Shown: positions 1 to 10,200 of the stretch, in pieces
Layout of the letters: each line of letters opens with the position of its first letter
Position numbering within the stretch: position 1 is the stretch's first letter
From: an uncultured Ruminococcus sp.
GTDB lineage: Bacteria > Bacillota > Clostridia > Lachnospirales > Lachnospiraceae
Reading direction: 5' to 3'
Assembly (NCBI GenBank): GCA_900553885.1
Contig: USFD01000080.1
Coordinates: 1 to 14,385 of the forward strand
DNA: 14,385 bases
Position numbers and translations under genes: made by a program
Notes under the pieces: generated by a model
Database searches by the model: none
Told to the model about the DNA's origin: nothing
The model's input: only the letters and a program-made list of their open reading frames with translations

Positions 1-3000
1 ATGTAGCAGGACCTTCTACTGCGCCGTATCTGCTCTGACCGATGTTGCTCTGAACCCGTTTCCATCCGGCCTTATCCAGATCCCACCAGTCATGAGCTGT
101 TGACACTTCCATAATAATCTGCTCTGCATTGCTCTTTGTGATGTGATAAGTCTTTCCATTAGCCTGCAGGATATTCGTATCGATCCATCCTTCTTTTCCG
201 CCGTCCAGCATTACTCCGCCGTATTCCCATGTATCCTGGGTAAAGTCTGTCGTCACGCCCCACATAATATCAGAGCCGCCGCCGACCACGGAGGTATGCG
301 CTGCGTCCGAATAAACATTCGAGGACCAGTATACGACAAACGCACCTTCTCCTTCTCCGTAATAATCGTCAACCCATGTTGCTTCCGGAGCCCACATCAT
401 ACCCAGATATGCCTGCATATTTCCATCTCTGTCGAGAGCCACGTCAAACTGCCGCACATCGCTCCATGTGATCAGATCCTTGGACTCCCAGACATTCATC
501 TTCGTGCTTCCCTGACTGCTCCAGTAACCCCAGTCGAGATTATTGCCGCCAAATACACGCAGGTCAGTAGCAATGATGTAGTACGTCTCTGTCTCCGGAT
601 TATAGGTCAGGTACGGATCCCTGGAGCCGGTTGTTCCAAGATTGGACGCCAGAATCGGATTTCTTCCGTTCAGCGGATCCCACTGCTCCGGGTTGTCCCC
701 TCTGGAGATATCCAGATACATTTTCTCCGCATAGCCGTTACTGTCCTCTACAAAATGAACCATCAGATATCCGTAGGGATCATCCGGTCCTACCTGAGCC
801 TTAACTGTAACCGGAACAGTTACTTCCTCAGTCAGATTACCAAGTGTGATTACCGCTGTCAGTTCTCCTGTCAGGTCGTCTTCCCCGATTTCCGGAGCCT
901 GCACGTCTGCCGTCAGTCCATCCTCTCCAATGGAAACAGCGTCCATCTCAGATTTCCATGTCACGGTTCCGTTGTAATCCGGAAGTGTGCTTTCGCCGTC
1001 TTCCAGAACCAGTTCCTCAATCGAGGCTTTGATATTCTCTAATTCCTGCTTAAGGAAGAGATCCGGCACCTTCTCCACGATCTCATCCGCTGTAAGCGCC
1101 TTATCCCAGATTTTCAGGTTATCCATGGACGCCTGGGTATACTCACCTGCCGCCCAGTTTGCCTTTCCGATCTGGAGAATGCTGTTTCCGCCGAGGATAT
1201 CCAGCAGAGAATATTCGCTGTCCACTCTTGCCTTCTCCACGCCGTTTACATAAATCGCCGTATCACCTGATGTAAATACTACATCGATATGTACCCAGTC
1301 GTTTCCGACAGATGTACTCGGGTTTGCCGGTCTGCCGTTTGTATTGTTGTAACGTTCTACCGTCAGATTGCCGCTATTGTGCAGGAATCCGATATAGTGC
1401 TCCGTTGTGTTCAGCTGGGTGTTTCTGTTCGGAGCCGCAAAGAACGCCCAGTTTGTAGCTGTTCTCTCATTCTTGATGTCGTAGGAGACGGTCATCTCCT
1501 CCACTCCGGTCAGAAGGCTTCCTCCGGAAGCATTTGTAACATCCAGCCACTGCGCTGCCGTTCCGTCCAGATGAAGTGCCTTGCCGCTTCCTTCATAGCT
1601 GTCCGCCAGCGTATAGCCGCCGGTGGCCTTTGCAGTATCGGTAACGATATCCTGGCCTGTGCTCAGATTTTCAAAATCAAAATCCAGAAGAAGCGATGCC
1701 TCGATATCCGATGCATCTTTTACTTCAATATCAAACTCTGTCTGCTTCTCTCCGTAAGTCACGGTAACCGTCTTCGTTCCTTCTGTCGTAAAGTCCACAT
1801 CACTGAAGGAAAACTGTCTCGCATTTTTGGAGCCGCTGTTATAGGCAATATCTTCCGTTCTGCCATCGGAATAAGTTACTGTCAGAACAAGACCTGCGGG
1901 AACCAGTTCCTCAGAATCAATTGTGTATTCTGTCTTGACCGGTTCTGTCTTCACTTCGATCTTTTCCGGTCCGTAGGCTTCCATTACCCTGTCATACTCT
2001 TCCGCTGTCAGCGGGATCACTGTCCCGTGACGTTTATGGTTCGTATCAAAGTTGAAATCATTGTCATCTGTTTTGACCCATTTCGCGTTCGCAATGTCTG
2101 TGGTATAGAACGGAACATAGCCGACGCCGCCGTTGTTGTCCGCCAGCAGTCCGTAAGTCGGCACTTTCTCTCCGTCCACTTCCTGCCAGTCATCCTCGTT
2201 GTAGGCAAAAAGTTCCGGGCCTTCCAGTCCGGGCGTGTATCCGGTAATATCCTTGATAAATCCCTGTGTCTCCCATACGCTCTGGTTTGTCAGCCACTGG
2301 CTGCTGTCCGTGCATTTTTCTATACGGATCGTACCGCTCGCGGCAGAACCGCGGTAGTAATTTCCTTCTGCGTCTCTTAAGATCGTGGTGTCGATAATAT
2401 GATCGTTTCCGTTGTCAATGAACATCTGCGGTTCCGTAAAACTCCGGAAATCTCTTGTCTTGGAATAATATACCTTCTGGACGCTTCCGGTCATAGACGC
2501 CCAGTATACAACAAATTCGCCTGTTGTCTCATCATAGATCGCCTCCGGCGCCCATGCGCAGGTTGTTCCTTCCGGAGCGACATCTGCAAGCCAGGGTTCT
2601 GACCAGTTTACAAGGTCTGTGGATTCCCAGATTCTCAGGCAGTGGCTGCCGTTAAACTGTGAGGTTCCCCAGTCCACCGTGCCGTTGGCGATATCATTTG
2701 AACCGATGCACAGGTCTGTAGCGATCAGGTAGAACTTGTCTCCCTCCGGAGAGCGTACCATAAACGGATCTCTGACTCCTGCCTGGTTCTGTGTCTTATC
2801 GATATCTTCCTGCGTTCTTACAGAATCCGCCACGCTGAGTACCGCCTCTTTCCGGTTCAGATCCATCCAGTTGTTGCCGTCATGGCTGGACGCAAAGAAG
2901 ATCTGCTGCTGAGACGGGCCGCCGTCATTCAGGAAATATGCGAACAGGTAATCTGTCGTTTCTTCCATCTCTGTCGCTTTCTTCACTTTAAGTACAATGT

Positions 3001-4288
3001 CTTTCGTTGTTGTCTTGCCGTCCACTTCGATGGTGGCTGTCATCGTAACATCTGTATCTTTGTCCTGTCTTGTAACAACGCCGGCAGGCTTTCCATCCTT
3101 CTCCGTATCTGTTACAATCTCCGGATTACTGGATTTCCAGGTGACGTACGCTGTTTCGTCAGTCTCATCAATCACAAACTCCGACGGAAGCGTAATGTTG
3201 CCTCTGACGTCGTCCGGATTTACAAGCTCCAGCTGTTTCTTAGCCGCGTCCAGATAATCAGCCTCCGTCAGGACCTTTTCCACAACGACTGTGAATTCCT
3301 TTGTCTCTGTCACAGAGCCCACGGAAATTTCAGCCGTAAATGTTACGGTTACATCCTCGCCTTCCGGCCTTGTCACCGCAACTGTATAGCCGTCCTCGCC
3401 GATCACTGCAGCGTCATTGTCCGATACTGTCCAGGTAATATCCGAGTAGCTGCTTCCCTTGGATGGAAGAGTAAAATCTGCTTTCACAGATTCCGGCAGG
3501 GTAAGTTTTTCCTTGTCTGCCGCAACTGCCGCTTTCGCACTCTCTTCATCTATCAGATCCTCGTCGGTGAGCGCGCCGTCATAGACCGTAAAGTTGTCGA
3601 TCCAGCCTTTGTATCCCTCGCCGTTTCCCCAGTTGGCACGTCCGATGTAGAAGATACCGGTATCGCCGAGAATATCCGTCAGCTTGTTTACATTTGCCAC
3701 AGTATCTCTCTTTATGCCGTTTACATAGAGTGTCGTATCATTCTCTGTATATACGATGTCAATGTGTGCCCAGTCTGTTCCAACACTCTCTTCGACACAG
3801 TCTGACCTTCCATTTTTATACCGTTCCAGCTTGATATTTCCGTTATTGTGGAATGTGCCGATATAGCGCTCTCCTCCTGAAAGCGGCTGTCTGCCGTCGG
3901 TCGGAGCTGCATAGTATGCCCAGTTTGTCCCTGTCTGATCCGGCTTCTCGTCATAGGAAATCGTAATTTCCTCTTTTCCGGCCAGAAGGCTTCCGCCGTT
4001 TTTGTCTGTTACAGACAGATAATTTGCCGCATTTCCGTTCAGGTACAGAGCCTTTCCGCTCTCCGCATCCTTGCTGTTCTGCAGTTCATAAGTTCCATTT
4101 ACCGTTGCTTTTGCACTGCCGCCCTCGAACCCGGTCTCTGCATCGTCAAAGGTAAACTGTGCCAGCACTGCCGGCTCATCATCTCCCTCTGCCGCTGCAG
4201 CGGGGATGGCGGGGAGATATGTCCCCACCATTGCCGCAGCCAGAAAAGCAGCCAGAACTCTGTTTCCAACTACACTTTTCTTTTTCAT
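1..4288 (-). CDS. Secreted two-catalytic-module GH43 glycosidase (arabinofuranosidase/xylosidase type), 3' end outside window
   Basis: The reading frame is open from the ATG at 4288 to the left edge, giving 1429 residues with no stop. A signal peptide (MKKKS, then a hydrophobic stretch ending AIPAAAA, cleavage near residue 33) indicates export. Domains, approximate: LamG-like 41-235; two atrophied Ig-like domains 245-335 and 335-435; GH43 440-770; Big_3-like Ig 775-855; LamG-like 858-1070; Ig-like 1075-1165; GH43 1168 onward. GH43 module 1 shows Asp507 in VRDPF (base), Asp633 in IDTTIL (pKa modulator) and Glu689 in LEGPE (acid). Module 2 shows Asp1224 in SRDPY, Asp1370 in IDTNIL and Glu1425 in VEGPA, five residues from the edge. 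Both carry a WAPEA motif. The style resembles GH43 arabinofuranosidases of the Bt3655-like group (from memory). The start lies 8 bp after the preceding glycosidase stop, so the two are probably cotranscribed. Substrate is inferred only. A wall anchor may lie beyond the edge. Confidence 0.88.
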   Translation of the reverse strand, partial: MKKKSVVGNRVLAAFLAAAMVGTYLPAIPAAAAEGDDEPAVLAQFTFDDAETGFEGGSAKATVNGTYELQNSKDAESGKALYLNGNAANYLSVTDKNGGSLLAGKEEITISYDEKPDQTGTNWAYYAAPTDGRQPLSGGERYIGTFHNNGNIKLERYKNGRSDCVEESVGTDWAHIDIVYTENDTTLYVNGIKRDTVANVNKLTDILGDTGIFYIGRANWGNGEGYKGWIDNFTVYDGALTDEDLIDEESAKAAVAADKEKLTLPESVKADFTLPSKGSSYSDITWTVSDNDAAVIGEDGYTVAVTRPEGEDVTVTFTAEISVGSVTETKEFTVVVEKVLTEADYLDAAKKQLELVNPDDVRGNITLPSEFVIDETDETAYVTWKSSNPEIVTDTEKDGKPAGVVTRQDKDTDVTMTATIEVDGKTTTKDIVLKVKKATEMEETTDYLFAYFLNDGGPSQQQIFFASSHDGNNWMDLNRKEAVLSVADSVRTQEDIDKTQNQAGVRDPFMVRSPEGDKFYLIATDLCIGSNDIANGTVDWGTSQFNGSHCLRIWESTDLVNWSEPWLADVAPEGTTCAWAPEAIYDETTGEFVVYWASMTGSVQKVYYSKTRDFRSFTEPQMFIDNGNDHIIDTTILRDAEGNYYRGSAASGTIRIEKCTDSSQWLTNQSVWETQGFIKDITGYTPGLEGPELFAYNEDDWQEVDGEKVPTYGLLADNNGGVGYVPFYTTDIANAKWVKTDDNDFNFDTNHKRHGTVIPLTAEEYDRVMEAYGPEKIEVKTEPVKTEYTIDSEELVPAGLVLTVTYSDGRTEDIAYNSGSKNARQFSFSDVDFTTEGTKTVTVTYGEKQTEFDIEVKDASDIEASLLLDFDFENLSTGQDIVTDTAKATGGYTLADSYEGSGKALHLDGTAAQWLDVTNASGGSLLTGVEEMTVSYDIKNERTATNWAFFAAPNRNTQLNTTEHYIGFLHNSGNLTVERYNNTNGRPANPSTSVGNDWVHIDVVFTSGDTAIYVNGVEKARVDSEYSLLDILGGNSILQIGKANWAAGEYTQASMDNLKIWDKALTADEIVEKVPDLFLKQELENIKASIEELVLEDGESTLPDYNGTVTWKSEMDAVSIGEDGLTADVQAPEIGEDDLTGELTAVITLGNLTEEVTVPVTVKAQVGPDDPYGYLMVHFVEDSNGYAEKMYLDISRGDNPEQWDPLNGRNPILASNLGTTGSRDPYLTYNPETETYYIIATDLRVFGGNNLDWGYWSSQGSTKMNVWESKDLITWSDVRQFDVALDRDGNMQAYLGMMWAPEATWVDDYYGEGEGAFVVYWSSNVYSDAAHTSVVGGGSDIMWGVTTDFTQDTWEYGGVMLDGGKEGWIDTNILQANGKTYHITKSNAEQIIMEVSTAHDWWDLDKAGWKRVQSNIGQSRYGAVEGPAT

Positions 4289-4296
4289 TTTCCCTT
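4289..4296 (-). promoter_or_regulatory. Ribosome binding site in 8-bp intergenic gap, start of second GH43 gene
   Basis: The 8 bases between the TAA of the upstream gene and this ATG read AAGGGAAA. The purine run is close to the start (about 3-4 bases), and a better AAGGAG lies inside the end of the upstream gene about 15 bases from the ATG. Neither is ideal, which suggests translational coupling with the upstream gene. The signal peptide begins immediately at this ATG, which supports the start. Confidence 0.55.
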
Positions 4297-7200
4297 TTAC
4301 ATTCTCCTTTTCCTATATATGACTGTTCCCGCGCATGCTGCGGACAGAACAATCAGCAGAAGCGGAATCATTACATTTGTATGATCCCCTGTCTGCACCG
4401 CCGCCTGGGAATTATCCTGTCCCGGCTGAGCCTGTCCTCCGTCTGTTCCGCCTGAAGGATTCTGCGTATCAGACGGCTTCTGCGTATCGGACGGCTTCTG
4501 TGGATCGCCCGGTTTCTGGGTATCACCCGGTTTCTGTGTGTCATCCGGATTTCCGGGCTGATTCGGATCTTCCGGCTGATTCGGATTCTCCGGTTCCTCT
4601 TTTTCAGACACCGTTACGGTAAATGTAACGGTATATCCCAGATAGGATATTGTGATCGTCTGTTCCCCTGTCTGCTGCGGATCAAATCCTGTTACCGTAT
4701 ATCCGTCTTCCCCTTCCGGGAGCACTACTTCTCTGCCGTCACTGTACTGAGCATGTACTTCAAGCCCTGTGAGATCAAGGTCTTCTCCCTGGACATACTC
4801 TGTCTTTTCCGGACCGCCTGCAATCACGATACCTGTAAGCTCCGGATCCGGCTGAGGCTCTTCCTTCTCTTCCACAGTAACCTGGAAGAATTTGGTAATA
4901 CCTCCGAAGGATACCATAACCGACTGTTCACCCAGCTTCTGCGGATCATAGCCGCTTACAGAATATCCGTCTTCTCCCTCTTTCAGCTCCACAGCTGTGC
5001 CGTCGCTGTAATGTGCCTCTACTTTAAGGCCTGTCAGATCAAGCTCGTCGCCCTGTACATATGTGGTCTTATCCGGACCGCTTACGATCACAAGATCATC
5101 CAGCACCGTCTGGGCGTCATCCGCAATCTGTACCACAGCTGTCACTGTCCGGAACCTGGGATCAAGTTCTTCCTCCGCTGTCATATTAAAGATCAGTGTA
5201 CCGTCAGCAGCAACATGAATGCTCTTCACAACCGTATGGCGGCAGGGATCAAACAGGCCGCCCGATCCGGACTGTCCTGTATGGGGATCCGGATAAGGTC
5301 TTGCATGGTATACAAGTGCCAGATTGCCGTATTCATCCACAACGACCGAGTTGTGTCCGCCGCCTGCATGAGCCGCTCCTCCGATCGCTCCTTCATATGT
5401 ATCATAGGAACTGAGAAGCGGATACGGAATATTGGTCCAGCTGCCCGGATCCATCAGATCGCTGCCCTTGTCAGCCATCATAAGACCCAGTGTATAATAT
5501 TTGTCCACAGTAGCTGCCGAATAGCTGATATATACTTTATCTCCGTATTCAAACAGATAGGGGCCCTCTACTACCAGCTGATCCGTACCTTCCGGATTTG
5601 ATGCGGAAATACTGCCTTCATAAACGCCGTACTCCCACGGCCATTCACCGGATTTGATTACAACTCTCTCTCCTGTGGGCTGAGGAACGACCCCTTCGCC
5701 GCCCTGCGCTTTCACGATAGAGATCTGCGCGTTCTGCGGCATAATGTAGTACCCCTGTCCGTTTTCATCTTCATAGTATGATACGTCGAAGGACGGAGAG
5801 TTCTGCAGAATAATGGGTTCGCCCCACTGTTCGGCATCCAGCATTCCGCCGGCCTGCATCTGCTCATCTGTTCCTTCATATGGAATCAGGATGGAATAAG
5901 AGCACCAGTTTGCATTATTCCAGTTTGTATTCGCCTGAATTCCTGCACTTCCGAAGTCATGGGCTCCGACCAGACAGTACCAGGTTCCGTTGATCTTGTG
6001 GAACTCCGGCGCCCAGAAGAATCCGCCCCATCTGTCGCCCACTTTGGACTCCAGGATATAATGTTCTTCTGCCGTCTTCAGTCCTTCGATCGTCTCGGCA
6101 CGCCGGATGTCAAGCTTGCGGTAGGACTGTGCACAGTTCGGCTCGGTCATTCCCTCCTCATAATAGGATCCGGTTGAATAGTAATGCCCGTCATCTTCAT
6201 TATAGAAAATATGAGGATCCGCCCGTTCTTCAATAAACGGATAAGCATATGCGTCCTGCTGTACCGTTCCCTTGATTTCATAGGTGCCCGCTTCGCCTGA
6301 CTCAAGCTGTTTCAGATCGTCCTCGTCCCAGATCACACCCAGATTCTTGGTGCTTCCGTCACTGTATGACGCTGTTACTGTCTCGGGAAGATTGATTTCT
6401 TCTCCGGTCTTTGCAGTAATCTTAACGCCGCTTACATTTGTATTGTACACCGTACCATATTTCTGAATCAGCGCCGAATACTCCTCTGCGCTTGCCTCAA
6501 ATACAGACGTCTGTGAAGAAACCGCATTATCCGGAATGGTGCCGGTAACTTCTTCCTTACTGTACCGGCATTCCACGGTTTCTGACGGGACAGTCCCGTT
6601 CTTCAGATTATCCATCAGGCTTACATAGGCTGTACCATCTTCATCCTGCCAGAAAACTTTGTAGGCTTCTGCCATTTCGTCATAGACAATGGACGGATTC
6701 TGTACTTTTGTTCCTTCATCCGCCAGTACGAGGAAACGCTCGGATGTAAACAGCAGATCTTCGTCTGTATCCCATACGTAAATACCGTTTCTGTTATTAT
6801 TTCCGGATGCCGCCGCCGCCAGAGTGCCGTCTGCCTTGCGGAAGAGAACCGGCGATCCCATCTGATTATCCGGGCTGGAAGCCTGGTCGCCTGACCATTT
6901 TACATATACAACTGCTTTTCCTTTGTTAAGCTCTGTGTATGTGTCTTCCCCGTCTGTCTTTGCCGCCAGGAACAGCGCGTCAGAGCGTCTGCTGTCGTCC
7001 GCAGCGAGCAGGTCTCCTGTATTTTCGTACAGGTTTCCGCCCTGGATCACATAACTGATAATCTGGCCGCCTGCTGCCATAACAGTCACTTCACGTTCAA
7101 CCAGAACATCCCCGATATTGGCTGTAAGAGTTGCCTGTGTATCCTGTTCCGGACGGGTTACGGTTCCGTCCTCTGCCACAAGTCCTTCCACGCTGCAGGA

Positions 7201-10200
7201 CCAGGTTATCGTCTGGCCGTCCACCTCAGTCTGAAGATCCTGCGACACATACCTTGGTATTACAAGCTGGGTCCGGTATACTCCGGCCTGCGCTTCGTCT
7301 TCTGAGGGAACAATAATGTCATAGCTGCACTCTTCCGAATAAGAACCGCAGGTAATTACTGCAGTCAGTGTGACAGTCTGCTTCTTATCGCCGAACAGGA
7401 CGGTTCCGTCTGTTCTGATCGCATTTTCGTTGCTGGAGGTCCATACAACTTTACATTCATCTGTTCCCTGGATCAGCTCCAGATCACTGTAAACTGTCTT
7501 GCCGTCCTGGAGCGTAATTCCGGATTTGGTTTCCTTGACATTCTGGATTTCCAGAGCCTTGCGGTACAGCTGTCCCGCCTGAGCCTCGTCCATGCATTTT
7601 CCGTAGATTCTTACGTCACGGAAAGAGCCTGCAAAGGTGTCGTCCGGATAATCAGAAGCTCCGATATATCCTGTCAGATTCTCTCCGAAATCAGAAATTG
7701 TCTGATTGTTAATCTCATCGCTTCCTACAAGTTTTCCGTTCAGATATCCGGTAATCGTGTTTTCATTAATCGTAATCGTATAGTACATCCACTGATTCAT
7801 CCGGTCTGATGTCACTACACTGTTGTTAAGCGAGTTGTTCACTCCCACTTCCGTTGTCCACGGATTTGCCGTGCTGCCTGCAGCCGGATCTGTCATTACC
7901 GCTTTATAGTAACCGTCCGGATTGCTCGGGTTAAGAAGGAAATAATACTTCGGGGAAGTTCCCAGCTTTTCCTGACCGTTAATGGAGAATGCTGATGTAT
8001 TGATTTTTGTATTATTATTCTTAATCCACATAGAGATTGTCAGTTCATTTTCTCCGTCAAACATTCCTTTTGGAAGCTGTACGTAATTCTGATTGGACTT
8101 TGCGCCTCCCGGAAGTACAAGGGCATCCTGGCTGAAGGAAGCATCTCCCTTCACTGACGCGTCATATCCGTTTCCGGAAGAATCTTTTGCATCCGTCTCC
8201 AGTTTGTAACGTGCAATCAGTCCGTCTTTATCATCAAAGTCCATACTGCCGTTTACTGTTACCGTTCCTGTTACAGTACGGTACTCTTCTTTCAGCTCCT
8301 GGTCGGCAGTCATATCCAGTACCGGGCTTCCATCCGGCGCCCAGTGGACTCTTCTTACTGTAGCGCTTCTGGTACCGCCGTTTGGTCTCATATGATAAAC
8401 AAAAATCGCTCTGCCGTCCTCATCTGTGCTGAAACAGCTGTGGCCCGGGCCCAGTTCTCCCGGCACGCTTTCTGACGTAAGGATCGGGTATCCGGTTTCT
8501 TTCCAGCTGGACGCATCCAGAAGATTGTCATCCGCATTCGCAGTCAGCAGCCCTACTACATAGAGATTGCCTGTGCCTGCTCCGGAAAATGTCATATACA
8601 CTTTTCCGTCTCTCTGAATAACAAACGGACCTTCATCTACCGTCGTATCTACTCTGTCCCATCCGTAAAGATTCCGCAGGATACACACCGGATCACTGGT
8701 AAGAGTATACGGATCTTCCGGATCAATTGTGGCAATCCAGAGATCAGAAGTACCGTTTCCTCCGGTGATCTGCCGCTGTGCCCATGACACATAATGGGTA
8801 TCTCCCACACAGAAGTAAGTCATATCAAGGGTAATTCCTTTGTCATAGAGAGCAGATCCGTCTTTCCTGGTCACAGGTTTCGCTTCCATCCAGTCTGAAC
8901 GTACAGTAGGATCTCCGCCTTCTCTGAGTTCCATCAGGTGACTCTGCACCTGGTTCCAGGCTCCGCCTTTTGCATAGAAAATATATAATTTCCCGCCGAT
9001 CTCATGAAGCTCCGGCGCCCAGTTGGGAGTCCTTGTGTTTGAAAGGAGCTCGTGATCCGGCGCACTGAACAGACCTAACGGCGTATCTGCCTCACGGATA
9101 CAGATCTGAGACTGATTCTGAGTCTCTCCTGTAGCAATAAAATAATACTTTCCATTGTACTTATAAATATTCGGGTCCGCCCGGCCGTCCAGAACAGGAT
9201 AATCTGTCAGTTTTGCCTGTCCTGTAATTGTATAGGTTCCTTCATTATAGAAGTCTACACTGCTGAAATCCCACGTGATCGGGATATCGTCTGTCGTTCC
9301 GTCATTATACTTCGCTGTGATCACAGCATCTTTTGTATCCTCGCCGGTCAGCGTTTCTCCCGCATTCACTTCGAAAGCATACGTTTTTTCTTCTACTCCG
9401 GTATTCTCCAGAGTACCCAGCTTTATCCGCAGACCGTCAGCTTCTTCTTTTGTAACCGGGATCACGTTGCAGGGAACCGCATTGGCGATATCTGTGCTGA
9501 CTGCGCTTTCCGTGCGGGAACCGCCAAAAACCGGTTCGCTGATTGTCTTAAAGTCAGAAGTCGTGCTCTGATATACGGCGCCGCTCTGGTTCTCCCAGGT
9601 GATCACGTATTCTTTTCCGTTGTACTCGCACTGCGGATTTTTAACAGCACCTTCCGCGTGAAGGTCAAGGAAAGATTCCCCGCTGAAATCCATCAGGTTC
9701 TCCGTTGTCAGGAAAAGAACTTTACCGTCGTCGCGAACCGCGATTACTCCGATTTTGCCGTCTCCCATACGGAAAAGATACGGCGTGGAAAGAGTTCTCG
9801 TCGTTCCCGCATTCCACTCGTCCAGATCCGCTTTTGCGAACAGGACGCCCGTATTATTATGAAGGGCTTCATATGTCTCTCCGTCGCTGCTCAGCGCCAG
9901 ATGCATGCTCTGCCCGAGAGCAGCCGATACATTTGAACGGGTGTAGCTCATAACATATTCCGCGCCCTTCTCCATTACAAGTACGGTAAGATCTTTTTCA
10001 AATGTCTCCCCGCCATATGTAATCAAAGCCGTCACGGTAGTCTCTGTGCTTTTATCCGGTGCGCTGATGGTTCCGTCTTCCGCAACCAGGCCGTCCTTAT
10101 TGTTCCACCTGACTGTAATGCCGCCTTCAAACTCTGTAGGCAGACTGTCCGTCACCGTGTAGGGTACCCGAACGCGGTCTTTCACAACCTTCTCCAGATC

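Noticed and set aside
143..3805. Several long open frames on the plus strand (for example 143-1042, 1289-2380, 2882-3805)
   Set aside because: They lie wholly opposite the GH43 gene of the minus strand. They are rich in Cys, Arg and Ile in no domain-like pattern, lack ribosome binding sites, and are what an open codon-biased gene gives on its other strand.
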